From assembly GCF_000349325.1 (NCBI RefSeq), contig NC_020504.1, positions 5,490,053-5,554,052 on the forward strand: DNA of 64,000 bases, given 5' to 3'. This document shows, piece by piece, positions 20,873-28,665 of the stretch. Numbering within the stretch: position 1 is the stretch's first letter; every line of letters starts with the position of its first letter. The position numbers and the translations under genes were made by a program. The notes beneath the pieces are model-generated. The model had not been told where the DNA came from. It was given only the letters and a program-made list of their open reading frames with translations, and did no database searches. The stretch is from Streptomyces davaonensis JCM 4913. Lineage in GTDB: Bacteria; Actinomycetota; Actinomycetes; Streptomycetales; Streptomycetaceae.

Positions 20873-21973
20873 ATGTCCGACTTCGTACCCGGACTCGAAG
20901 GAGTCGTCGCGTTCGAGACGGAGATCGCCGAACCCGACAAGGAGGGCGGCGCACTCAGGTACCGGGGCGTCGACATCGAGGACCTCGTCGGCCATGTCTC
21001 GTTCGGCAACGTCTGGGGCCTGCTCGTCGACGGGGCCTTCAACCCCGGACTGCCGCCCGCCGAGCCGTTCCCGATCCCGGTGCACTCCGGCGACATCCGC
21101 GTGGACGTGCAGTCCGCGCTCGCCATGCTGGCGCCGGTGTGGGGCCTGAAACCGCTGCTCGACATCGGTGCCGAGCAGGCCCGCGACGACCTCGCGCGTG
21201 CCGCGGTGATGGCCCTGTCCTACGTCGCCCAGTCCGCGCGCGGACAGGGCCTTCCGATGGTTCCGCAGCGCGAGATCGACAAGGCGCAGTCCGTCGTCGA
21301 GCGCTTCATGATCCGCTGGCGGGGCGAGCCGGACCCCAAGCACGTCGCCGCCGTCGACGCCTACTGGACCTCCGCCGCCGAGCACGGCATGAACGCGTCC
21401 ACATTCACCGCACGGGTCATCGCCTCCACGGGCGCCGATGTGGCGGCGGCGCTCTCCGGCGCCGTAGGAGCGATGTCCGGGCCCCTGCACGGCGGAGCCC
21501 CCTCCCGCGTGCTGTACATGATCGAGGAGATCGAGCGCACCGGTGACGCCGAGGCGTATGTGAAGCAGGCCCTCGACAAGGGCGAGCGGCTCATGGGCTT
21601 CGGGCACCGGGTGTACCGCGCCGAGGACCCGCGCGCGCGGGTGCTGCGGCGTACGGCGCGCGAGCTGGGCGCGCCCCGGTTCGAGGTCGCCGAGGCGCTG
21701 GAGAAGGCCGCACTGGCCGAGCTGCACGCCCGCCGTCCCGACCGGGTGCTGGCCACGAACGTCGAGTTCTGGGCGGCGATCGTGCTCGACTTCGCCGAGG
21801 TACCGGCGCACATGTTCACGTCGATGTTCACGTGCGCGCGCACCGCGGGGTGGTCGGCGCACATCCTGGAGCAGAAGCGGACGGGCCGCCTGGTACGGCC
21901 GTCGGCCCGCTACGTCGGTCCGGGCACGCGGAACCCGCGGGACATCGAGGGATACGCGGACATCGCGCACTGA
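20873..21973 (+). CDS. Citrate synthase 2 (CitA type)
   Basis: The 366-residue protein is a short-form citrate synthase (acetyl-CoA plus oxaloacetate to citrate). It begins FVPGLEGVVAFETEIAEPDK and has the active-site His motifs SGPLHGGAP and MGFGHRVYRAEDPRARVL, with FTCARTAGWSAH near the end. It is very like M. tuberculosis CitA. The third catalytic residue, Asp in the NVDFY motif of standard citrate synthases, is Glu here (NVEFW), as I recall for M. tuberculosis CitA. This may lower activity or change specificity. ATG with GAGGGAG upstream; a strong terminator follows directly. Confidence 0.9.
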   Translation: MSDFVPGLEGVVAFETEIAEPDKEGGALRYRGVDIEDLVGHVSFGNVWGLLVDGAFNPGLPPAEPFPIPVHSGDIRVDVQSALAMLAPVWGLKPLLDIGAEQARDDLARAAVMALSYVAQSARGQGLPMVPQREIDKAQSVVERFMIRWRGEPDPKHVAAVDAYWTSAAEHGMNASTFTARVIASTGADVAAALSGAVGAMSGPLHGGAPSRVLYMIEEIERTGDAEAYVKQALDKGERLMGFGHRVYRAEDPRARVLRRTARELGAPRFEVAEALEKAALAELHARRPDRVLATNVEFWAAIVLDFAEVPAHMFTSMFTCARTAGWSAHILEQKRTGRLVRPSARYVGPGTRNPRDIEGYADIAH

Positions 21974-21980
21974 GAAAGCC

Positions 21981-22010
21981 GAAAGGGCGCCCCGCGCGGG
22001 GCGCCCTTTC
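21981..22010. terminator. Perfect hairpin terminator
   Basis: A 30-base perfect palindrome (15-base arms GAAAGGGCGCCCCGC / GCGGGGCGCCCTTTC) starts 7 bases after the citrate synthase stop and is followed by GTTTGTTC. It lies between two converging genes and can serve both strands. Confidence 0.9.
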
Positions 22011-22016
22011 GTTTGT

Positions 22017-23003
22017 TCACGCGGGCGTCAGCAGCCCCGAGTGATGACGCTCGGCGACCAGCGGATGCGCCCGCAGCTTGCCCTTCAGCTCGTTGTAGCC
22101 GTACTCGGCGAAGAGCGGGTTGCCGGGGTCGGCGGTGATGCCCGGCGCGCTGGAGGCATACGGGAAGGGAACGGGCTCCACGCGCGCGTCCAGCCGCGGG
22201 TTGTAGAAGAACGGCACGGAGAAGCGCTCGGTGGCCCCCGGCGGGGAGACGACCCGGTGGTTGGTGGCGACGAGATACCCATTGGTGGCCACTTCCAGCA
22301 GCTCACCGAGATTGACGACGAAGGCGCCGGGGAGCGGCGGTACGTCGTGGAAGAAACCGTCCGCCCGCTGCACCTGGAGTCCACCGACCTGGTCCTGAAG
22401 CAGCAGCGTCAGAAAGCCGTAGTCCTTGTGGGCGCCAACACCCTGATCGCCACCGTCTCCGGCGCTCCCCGGATAGCGGACGAGCTTCAGATGCGGGTGG
22501 GCGCGGTCGCCGAAGATGGGGTCGTAGAAGTCGGCGGGCGCCCCGATGGCGACGAGCAGCTCACGCAGCAGCCGCTGGGCGACGGCACTGAGCCGGTCGA
22601 TCCAGGCAAGCGCGGCGACACGAAGCTCGGGAAGCGCGGCGGGCCACTGATTGGGCCCCTGAAGCCACCAGTACGAGGCTTCGTCCGGCCCCGGAACCCG
22701 AGCGGCCCGCTCGGCCCCGATATCGAGCTGATCCCGCCAGTCCCGCGCCCCACCCGTCCGCTCGTCCCCGGTACGGGTGTAGCCGCGGAAGTGAGGCGAG
22801 TTGATGTTGTCGAGGGCGAGCCGCTCGGCCTCGGGCAGGGCGAAGAACTTCCGCATGGCGGACAGGAGCCGCTCGGTCTCCTCGGCACTCACACCGTGCC
22901 CGACGAGCTGGAAGAACCCCACGTCATGGGCGGCACTGTGCAGCCGCGCATGCAGATCAGGGGCGGTGAGATCGATGATCGGAAGCTGCTGGTACGACGA
23001 CAT
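22017..23003 (-). CDS. Isopenicillin N synthase-family Fe(II) oxygenase
   Basis: This 328-residue non-haem iron oxygenase begins SSYQQLPIIDLTAPDL and has an N-terminal DIOX_N domain (VGFFQLVGHGVS). The catalytic 2OG-Fe(II) domain has HKD (GAHKDYGFLTLLLQD) and a distal His (ATNHRVVSPP) as iron ligands, and the RFS motif (ERFSVPFFYNP) that binds 2-oxoglutarate or substrate. The substrate is unknown, and homologues outside beta-lactam clusters are common. The frame stays open to 23315, but homology begins at the ATG at 23003. A 24-residue leader peptide ORF with a Cys codon ends 47 bases upstream, which suggests attenuation control. Confidence 0.85.
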   Translation of the reverse strand: MSSYQQLPIIDLTAPDLHARLHSAAHDVGFFQLVGHGVSAEETERLLSAMRKFFALPEAERLALDNINSPHFRGYTRTGDERTGGARDWRDQLDIGAERAARVPGPDEASYWWLQGPNQWPAALPELRVAALAWIDRLSAVAQRLLRELLVAIGAPADFYDPIFGDRAHPHLKLVRYPGSAGDGGDQGVGAHKDYGFLTLLLQDQVGGLQVQRADGFFHDVPPLPGAFVVNLGELLEVATNGYLVATNHRVVSPPGATERFSVPFFYNPRLDARVEPVPFPYASSAPGITADPGNPLFAEYGYNELKGKLRAHPLVAERHHSGLLTPA

Positions 23004-23050
23004 GGCTGCGTCCCACGGGGAAAAGTGAGGGATGAAAAGGGGGCTCTGGT

Positions 23051-23125
23051 TCAGACAGAGCGCCGACAGCCCATGCTCGTGACGCGGACGAAGTCCACGT
23101 GGCGGCGTCGAACGAGCAAAATCAT
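23051..23125 (-). CDS. Short cysteine-containing leader peptide
   Basis: The minus strand encodes M-ILLVRRRHVDFVRVTSMG-CRRSV, 24 residues. The pattern RRHVD(L/F)xR, then Ser, then Cys near the end is that of the small actinobacterial leader peptides found before sulfur and cysteine metabolism genes, where they are thought to couple ribosome stalling at Cys to expression. It ends 47 bases before the IPNS-like oxygenase start and is in another frame. No strong Shine-Dalgarno is visible, so translation may depend on a very short 5' UTR. The peptide match is what I see; the regulatory role is inferred. Confidence 0.7.
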   Translation of the reverse strand: MILLVRRRHVDFVRVTSMGCRRSV

Positions 23126-23511
23126 GCACCCAGCGTACTGCGCACCGAAGATTTCCTGGATGACCCAGCTCACACCCGCAAATCATCCGCGGAAGGCCCA
23201 GAAAACGCAGACGACCCGCGAGCTCGGGTCCTCCGCCAGGGCGGGAGGGCCGGCCGGACGTACCGGCGAGCTCGCGGGTCGGGTGACTGCTTGGGATTGG
23301 GCCGGCTGCACGCATCTGTCACGCACTGGTCCGGCACCGCACTTGCGGGGTGTCGGGCCGCTAGCCCGCAGCCACCTCACGCGTCCGGTTTCCATACATC
23401 TGCCGAACCACCTCCCTTCTCGTGTGCACCACACACTAGGAACCGCCCGCGACGGGATCAACCGCTTTTTTTCTGAGGTTGGGGTGCACGCGGCATGGGG
23501 AGGGGTGGGGG
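23126..23511. promoter_or_regulatory. Intergenic region between leader peptide and GNAT gene
   Basis: These 386 bases hold the promoter of the leader/oxygenase unit (minus strand) and that of the GNAT gene (plus strand). A T7 run (23465-23471, in CGCTTTTTTTCTG) lies just before the GNAT Shine-Dalgarno. I see no credible gene. A 125-codon plus-strand frame here has no family features. Confidence 0.4.
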
Positions 23512-23958
23512 ATGGATGATCTTCGGGTCGAGGCGGCCGTCGGTGACCGCATGCTGGAGCAGTGGCGGTACGTCCACAACGTCATCGTGCCGCCGGATGA
23601 GCTGAGTGCCGATGAGGTGCGGGAGCGGAGTGGGCGGCATCGGCTGGAGAATGCGTATGTCGGGGATGAGCTCGTGGGGTGCTCGACCGTGCGGCCGCCG
23701 GATGGGGAGGAGGCAGTAGCGACTGTCATCGCGCGCGTGCTGCCCGAGCATCGGGGGCGCGGGTTTGGGGGCGTCCTGTATGAGCACTGTCTCGCCCACG
23801 CGCGGGGGCTCGGTGCTCAGGGGATCCAGACCGTCGTTCTTGCCGCCAACGCCGACGGGGTGCGGTTTGCCGAGGTGCGGGGATTCGTCGAGGTGGAGCG
23901 GTATGTCGCGCCTGAGGACGAGAATGAAGTCTGGCTCACGCTCAGACTTGAGGCATGA
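23512..23958 (+). CDS. GNAT-family N-acetyltransferase
   Basis: The 148-residue protein is a single GNAT domain. Motif A (VIARVLPEHRGRGFGGVLYEHCL, with the R-G-x-G-F/G acetyl-CoA pyrophosphate loop) lies at about residues 73-95, followed by ANADGVRFAEVRGFVEVER, typical of motif B. The substrate is unknown. The ATG at 23512 has GGAGGGG about 8 bases upstream; an ATG at 23479 would add 11 non-conserved residues. Confidence 0.8.
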   Translation: MDDLRVEAAVGDRMLEQWRYVHNVIVPPDELSADEVRERSGRHRLENAYVGDELVGCSTVRPPDGEEAVATVIARVLPEHRGRGFGGVLYEHCLAHARGLGAQGIQTVVLAANADGVRFAEVRGFVEVERYVAPEDENEVWLTLRLEA

Positions 23959-24102
23959 GTGGTACGACGTTTCCTGCGTGCAACGATTCCCTCAATCTTG
24001 CAGGGAACCGGGTGTGTGCTGCGTCACGTTCGAGTTGAATGATTGTTAGTGAGCGAACCGCCGCACCGTACGCGTGCGGACGCGGCTTGGCAGGGGGTCC
24101 AG

Positions 24103-25500
24103 GTGAGTGCTTCCCGGCGTAGTGGGACCACCGACGAGCTGGGGCCGGACGAGCCCGAGGGTCCCGGTCCTGAGGGCTCCGGCGGCTCCGACCTGCTCGC
24201 CGCGCTGCTGGACGGCATGGACGCGGCTTTGTGCGCCTTCGACGCCGGTGGGGTCGTGACCCATTGGAACCGTGAGGCCGAGCGCATTCTGGGCTGGACC
24301 GCCGCCGAGGCTGTGGGGCGGCCGGGGTTCGCCGGCTGGGCCGTGCGCAGCGCCGACGCCGAGGAGGTCGAGGGGCGGCTGATGTCCGCCATGGACGCTC
24401 CGGGGCGGCAGGTGCACGAGTTCGCGCTGCTCACCAAGGACGGCGGCCGGGTGCTCGTACGGACCCAGTCCGCGGCCGTACGCGGGCCCGACGGCAAGCC
24501 CGCCGGCGTGTACTGCGCCTTCAGCGAGGTCCACGCCCAGATCGATCTGGAACGCTCCATCGCGCTCAGTGAGGCCCTCTTCGAGGACGCCTCCTGGGGC
24601 GTCGTCCTGGTCGACGCCGATCTGCGCCCCGCCGTCGTCAACGCCCACGCCGCCCGCGCGCTCGGCGTCGGCCGTACGACCGTCCTGGGCCGCCCGCTGG
24701 GCGAGCTGCTCGCCCAGGGCGTCGAGGAGTTGGAGAGCGCGCTCACCCATGTCCTCGCGGAGGGCGCGCCGCCCGCGCCCGCCGAGCTGTGGGTCAGCGT
24801 GCGCACCCCGGAGGGCGAGCAGCGGCGCTGCTGGCGCTGCGGATTCGTGCGGCTGGCCTCACCGCTGGCCGAGGAGCCCGTGCCGCTCGGTGTGGGCTGG
24901 CTCTTCCAGGACGTGACCGAGGCCAAGCAGGGCGAGCAGGAGGCGGCGCTGCTGCGGTTCCGCACTAACCAGCTGCACCGGGCCGCGCGGGCCGCGGCCG
25001 AGTGCGAGGACCCGGCGGAGGCGGCCACCGTCCACCTCGACTTCGCGCTCGCCGGTTTCGCCGACCATGCCCTGATCGACCGGGTCGCGGGCGGCTTCCT
25101 CGGCGACGCGGACGCGGCCGGGCAGGTCCGCCTGGTCAGGGCCGCCGCGACGCCCTCGGGACCGCCCGGACCCAGCCTGCCCACCGGCGCCGCGGGCCTG
25201 CCCGTGCGCTACCCGGAGGGCCACCCGGCACTCCAGTGCGTGGCCCGCGCCGGATCGGTCCGGGCCAGCGTCGGCACCGTCCCGCCGGAACAGGCCCGCC
25301 TGTGGGCCGAGGCCCGGCGGTGGCCGTCCGACTCGGTGCACGCGCTGTGCGCGGTTCTGCGCAGCCGGGGCCGGACCCTGGGTGTGGTGACGTTCCTGCG
25401 CGGGGGCGGCCGTAGCCCCTTCGAGCGCTCGGATGCGACCTACGCGGAGGACGTGGCGGCGCGCATCGCGACCGCCCTGGACCTGGCGAGCGCGCTGTGA
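24103..25500 (+). CDS. PAS/GAF-like sensory protein without output domain
   Basis: The product (465 residues from GTG 24103) has an acidic Gly/Pro-rich N-terminus. PAS domain 1 is at about residues 30-140 (LLDGMDAALCAFDAGGVVTHWNREAERILGW), and PAS domain 2 at about 155-270 (LFEDASWGVVLVDADLRPAVVNAHAARALG). A GAF-like region follows to the end (SVHALCAVLRSRGRTLGVVTFLR, with YAEDVAARIATALDLA). It resembles the sensor half of SpoIIE-type phosphatases, but no PP2C, kinase or HTH domain follows. It may signal by protein contact. I chose the GTG preceded by CAGGGGGT; in-frame starts at 24043 and 24049 lack a Shine-Dalgarno. Confidence 0.75.
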   Translation: MSASRRSGTTDELGPDEPEGPGPEGSGGSDLLAALLDGMDAALCAFDAGGVVTHWNREAERILGWTAAEAVGRPGFAGWAVRSADAEEVEGRLMSAMDAPGRQVHEFALLTKDGGRVLVRTQSAAVRGPDGKPAGVYCAFSEVHAQIDLERSIALSEALFEDASWGVVLVDADLRPAVVNAHAARALGVGRTTVLGRPLGELLAQGVEELESALTHVLAEGAPPAPAELWVSVRTPEGEQRRCWRCGFVRLASPLAEEPVPLGVGWLFQDVTEAKQGEQEAALLRFRTNQLHRAARAAAECEDPAEAATVHLDFALAGFADHALIDRVAGGFLGDADAAGQVRLVRAAATPSGPPGPSLPTGAAGLPVRYPEGHPALQCVARAGSVRASVGTVPPEQARLWAEARRWPSDSVHALCAVLRSRGRTLGVVTFLRGGGRSPFERSDATYAEDVAARIATALDLASAL

Positions 25501-25504
25501 GGGT

Positions 25505-26260
25505 TCAGCGCCGGTAGAAGATCCGGTCGCCGTACTCCTCCATCACGCGCCCGTTCCACTCGTGTCCGCCGTCCACGTTGCCGGAGCGCAGCAGCGGTGG
25601 TTCGATGCCGCGGTCGGCCAGGGCGCCCGCCGCTGTGGCCATGACGGCCTGCATCAGGGCAGCGGTGACGACCGTGGACGCGGGCGCGAACGGTGCCGGA
25701 ACCGTGTCCAGGGTCAGCTCGGCGTCCCCGACGGGGATCTTGGAGTCGAGGACCAGATCGCAGTGGTCCTTCAGGAACGTCCCGGACACGTGCCGTGACT
25801 TGGTCTCGGTGGCGTACGCCACCGACGTCACCCCGATGACCTTCACGCCCAGCGCGCGGGCGTTGAGGGCCATCTCCACGGGCAGGGCGTTGCGCCCGGA
25901 CAGGGAGATGATCACCAGGACGTCCCCCGCGCGGAGCGGTGAGCTGTCCAGTACGGCCGCCGCGAGCCCGTCGACCCGCTCCAGGGCGGATCCCAGCGTC
26001 GCGGGCATCACGTCCACGCCGACGACTCCCGGCACGGCCAGCAGGTTCATCAGCGCGAGCCCGCCCGCGCGGTATACGACGTCCTGCGCGGCCAGCGAGG
26101 AGTGTCCGGCGCCGAAGGCGAACAGCCGCCCGCCTCCGGCGACCGCGTCGGCGAGCAGTGCGCCGGCCGACTCGATGTTCTCGGCCTCCTCGTCGCGGAC
26201 CTGCTGGAGCAGCCCGATCGCGGCGTCGAAGAACTGGCCGGACAGCTTGCGGTCGCTCAT
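25505..26260 (-). CDS. SIS-domain (phosphosugar-binding) protein, UPF0309 type
   Basis: The 251-residue protein is a single SIS domain, with GGRLFAFGAGHSSLAAQDVVYRAGG near residue 42, the phosphosugar-binding serines in VIISLSGRNALPVEMA, and VIGVTSV. It is the UPF0309 family that neighbours DmdR1 in Streptomyces. Members of this fold isomerise or bind sugar phosphates; the ligand is not known. It is divergent from dmdR1 and convergent with the PAS gene (4-base gap). Confidence 0.85.
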   Translation of the reverse strand: MSDRKLSGQFFDAAIGLLQQVRDEEAENIESAGALLADAVAGGGRLFAFGAGHSSLAAQDVVYRAGGLALMNLLAVPGVVGVDVMPATLGSALERVDGLAAAVLDSSPLRAGDVLVIISLSGRNALPVEMALNARALGVKVIGVTSVAYATETKSRHVSGTFLKDHCDLVLDSKIPVGDAELTLDTVPAPFAPASTVVTAALMQAVMATAAGALADRGIEPPLLRSGNVDGGHEWNGRVMEEYGDRIFYRR

Positions 26261-26579
26261 GCGCGGGGCCCCTTTGCCGTGCGAAGTCCGTTGGCGTTCA
26301 TGTGCCGGTCGTGTGCCGGTCGTGATCTGTGTCGCGGATCACCGTGCGGTCTGGACCAGTGCGGTGTCAATACGGCGGGGGCGCGGGGTCGACACGGCGC
26401 GGGGCGTGGGCCGGGGGCGCGCATGCCAGGGAGCTGCCGATCCCCGTGGGCAAGCGCGAAACCCCCTGGTTTCAACGGCGCGGCACGGTTGTCAGCGCTA
26501 TGCGTCAGAATTGAAGCCAGGGCCAGCGCACGCGCCGCGAAGCTGTCGCGCTTCCGGCAGATCTCATCGAGGGGCACGT
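26261..26579. promoter_or_regulatory. Divergent SIS / dmdR1 promoter region with tandem repeat
   Basis: The 319-base gap contains a perfect 11-bp tandem repeat, TGTGCCGGTCG, at 26301-26311 and 26312-26322, about 45 bases upstream of the SIS gene. It could be an operator for that gene. A TTGTCA element at 26487-26492 might belong to the dmdR1 promoter, but no good -10 follows at the right distance. No coding region is evident. Confidence 0.4.
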
Positions 26580-27410
26580 ATGTCCGGACTGATCGACACC
26601 ACGGAGATGTATCTCCGCACCATCCTCGAGCTGGAAGAGGAAGGTGTGGTCCCGATGCGTGCCCGGATCGCCGAGCGGCTCGACCAGAGCGGGCCGACGG
26701 TCAGCCAGACGGTGGCGCGGATGGAGCGTGACGGTCTGGTGTCCGTCGCCTCGGACCGCCATCTGGAGCTGACCGACGAAGGCCGCCGCCTGGCCACCCG
26801 CGTGATGCGCAAGCACCGGCTCGCCGAGTGTCTGCTCGTCGACGTGATCGGCCTGGAGTGGGAGCAGGTGCACGCCGAGGCCTGTCGCTGGGAGCACGTG
26901 ATGAGCGAGGCCGTCGAGCGTCGCGTCCTGGAGCTGCTGCGCCACCCCACCGAGTCGCCCTACGGCAACCCGATCCCCGGCCTGGAGGAGCTCGGTGAGA
27001 AGGACGGCGCCGACCCGTTCCTCGACGAGGGCATGGTCTCGCTGGCCGAGCTGGCCCCGGGGCTGGAGGGCAAGACCGTCGTCGTGCGCCGGATCGGCGA
27101 GCCGATCCAGACGGACGCGCAGTTGATGTACACGCTGCGTCGCGCGGGCGTGCAGCCCGGTTCGGTGGTCAGCGTGACCGAGTCGGCGGGCGGCGTGCTG
27201 GTGGGCAGTGGCGGCGAGGCGGCCGAGCTGGAGGCGGACATCGCCTCGCACGTGTTCGTCGCCAAGCGCTGAGCCCGCCGTCACTTCGATGGCAACTCCT
27301 GGTGTCCCAGGGGTAGTTGGGGCGACCCCTCGAACGCGCCGAATCGAAGATTCAGTCCGTCGAATCGCAGCGCTCGGGCGCCGCGCGTGCGAGGCTGTCG
27401 CGTGAGGCAT
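26505..27410 (-). other. Long antisense ORF over dmdR1 (adm-like)
   Basis: A 301-codon ORF covers the entire dmdR1 gene on the opposite strand. Such antisense frames are usual in GC-rich DNA, and most are meaningless. This one is listed because an antiparallel gene, adm, overlapping dmdR1 has been reported in S. coelicolor to affect siderophore and antibiotic production. The product here is His/Gln/Leu-rich with no recognisable domain, as expected for a shadow frame. I cannot tell from sequence whether it is expressed. Confidence 0.3.
26580..27272 (+). CDS. dmdR1: DtxR-family iron-dependent repressor DmdR1/IdeR
   Basis: The 230-residue repressor senses Fe(II) and shuts off siderophore and iron-uptake genes. 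The N-terminal winged helix (residues 1-73) has the recognition segment RLDQSGPTVSQTVARMERDGLV. The metal ligands expected for DtxR/IdeR are present: Met10, His and Glu in RKHRLAE, His in VHAEA, and the CRWEH triad at about 102-106. The C-terminal SH3-like FeoA domain spans about residues 150-230. The ATG is preceded by GAGGGG. The whole gene is also open on the opposite strand (see the antisense ORF). Confidence 0.92.
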   Translation: MSGLIDTTEMYLRTILELEEEGVVPMRARIAERLDQSGPTVSQTVARMERDGLVSVASDRHLELTDEGRRLATRVMRKHRLAECLLVDVIGLEWEQVHAEACRWEHVMSEAVERRVLELLRHPTESPYGNPIPGLEELGEKDGADPFLDEGMVSLAELAPGLEGKTVVVRRIGEPIQTDAQLMYTLRRAGVQPGSVVSVTESAGGVLVGSGGEAAELEADIASHVFVAKR

Positions 27411-27738
27411 ATGACCTGAGGGGGCGGAGGATGTGCCGCAGACGTGTGGAGGGCCCCGGCGCCATACGGCGCCGGGGCCTGTCCTCCCCTTTTCCGACCC
27501 GGAGCCCCGAGCTCCCAGGGTCGTTCCCCTCGGACCGTTTTCCCCGAGCGGTCCGCTCCCGTTGAAGATCTCCCCTCGGCTGCGGTGGCCAACCCTTGAG
27601 GGGGGTCACTCGAATGAGGGGTGTTACCCGCCGAGACAGCGTTTTCGAATGGAGGTTCGATAGCCTGGGGGTGACGGGTCGCGCGGGACGCGCGCTCGGA
27701 TAAATGCACACAAAGGCACGGCAGGCGGAGCTAGGGGG
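27273..27738. other. 466-base gap between dmdR1 and alpha/beta hydrolase genes
   Basis: Apart from the hairpin at 27452-27479 the gap holds no gene I can support. The stretch from about 27600 to 27720 is less GC-rich and contains GTTTTCGAATGGAGGTTCGATAGCCT, which could include the hydrolase promoter (a TAGCCT -10 at most). Neither strand gives a conserved-looking short protein. Confidence 0.4.
27452..27479. terminator. Hairpin terminator downstream of dmdR1
   Basis: Perfect 12-bp arms GGCCCCGGCGCC / GGCGCCGGGGCC enclose the tetraloop ATAC and are followed by a pyrimidine-rich tract (CCTCCCCTTTTCC). It lies 180 bases beyond the dmdR1 stop, so the 3' UTR would be long. Confidence 0.7.
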
Positions 27739-28650
27739 GTGCCAGGACCTATGGCGCGGCGCATCGACGTGACCGGTACGGGCGGGGTACGCCTCGCGGC
27801 CTGGGAGTTCGGCGACCCGCCCAAGAGCGACCGCACGACGTCCACCGGGGGCGAGCCGGAGCTGCCGGGACCGGGCGAGCGTGGACCGGGCGTGCTGTTA
27901 CTGCACGGGCTGATGGGCCGTGCCTCGCACTGGGCGCCCACGGCCCGCTGGCTCTCCGAACGGCATCGCGCGGTCGCCCTGGACCAGCGCGGACACGGCC
28001 GCAGCGACAAACCGGCCGAAGCGGCCTTCACGCGCGAGGCGTATGTGGACGACGCCGAGGCCGCCCTCGAACAGCTCGGCCTCGCCCCGGCCGTCCTCAT
28101 CGGCCATGCGATGGGCGCGCTGACCGCGTGGCAGCTCGCCGCGAAGCGGCCCGACCTGGTGTCGGGCGTGATCATCTGTGACATGCGGGCGTCGGCGCTG
28201 GGTGCCGCCTCGCAGCGTGAGTGGGCGGACTGGTTCAAGTCCTGGCCCGTGCCCTTCGCGACCCTCGCCGACGTGCGGAAGTGGTTCGGCGAGGACGACC
28301 CCTGGGTGGAGCGGCCCAACCCCGCGCGGGGGGAGTTCTACGCCGAGGTCATGCAGGAGTGCGAGGACGGGTGGCGGCCGGTCTTCGAGCACGAGCAGAT
28401 GCTGAAGTCCCGTGAGACATGGGTGTACGACGCGCACTGGGAGGAACTGGCGCAGGTCCAGTGCCCCGCGCTGGTCGTACGGGGCTTGGACGGCGAGCTG
28501 GGCCGTGCCGAGGCGCAGGAGATGGTGCGGGTGCTGCCCAAGGGGGAGTACGCGGAGGTCGCCGACGCGGGGCATCTTGTGCACTATGACCAGCCGGAGG
28601 CGTGGCGGGGGGCGATCGAGCCGTTCCTGGACGCGGTACGGACAGTGTGA
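27739..28650 (+). CDS. Alpha/beta-hydrolase fold protein lacking the nucleophile Ser
   Basis: The 303-residue protein has a clear alpha/beta-hydrolase fold: LLLHGLMGRASHW (oxyanion HG), VALDQRGHGRSDKP, LVVRGLDGELG (acid) and DAGHLVHYDQPE (catalytic His). The nucleophile elbow, normally G-x-S-x-G, reads GHAMG here: residue 124 is Ala, encoded by GCG at 28108-28110. Without a Ser, Cys or Asp at this position it should not work as a serine hydrolase. It may be a binding protein or a cofactor-free oxygenase/lyase-like relative. The GTG start has GGAG 8 bases upstream; the ATG at 27751 is an alternative. Confidence 0.82.
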   Translation: MPGPMARRIDVTGTGGVRLAAWEFGDPPKSDRTTSTGGEPELPGPGERGPGVLLLHGLMGRASHWAPTARWLSERHRAVALDQRGHGRSDKPAEAAFTREAYVDDAEAALEQLGLAPAVLIGHAMGALTAWQLAAKRPDLVSGVIICDMRASALGAASQREWADWFKSWPVPFATLADVRKWFGEDDPWVERPNPARGEFYAEVMQECEDGWRPVFEHEQMLKSRETWVYDAHWEELAQVQCPALVVRGLDGELGRAEAQEMVRVLPKGEYAEVADAGHLVHYDQPEAWRGAIEPFLDAVRTV

Positions 28651-28665
28651 CCCCTGGGGAAAGTC

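Noticed and set aside
23099..23476. 125-codon plus-strand ORF in the leader-peptide region
   Set aside because: No motifs or start signals; it overlaps the minus-strand leader peptide, which has a recognisable pattern.
22041..23519. 492-codon plus-strand ORF opposite the IPNS-like gene
   Set aside because: Product has no recognisable motifs while the minus strand has the iron ligands and RFS motif in order.
27640..27680. GGTTCGATAGCC resembling a tRNA T-loop
   Set aside because: No matching acceptor, D or anticodon stems can be built around it.
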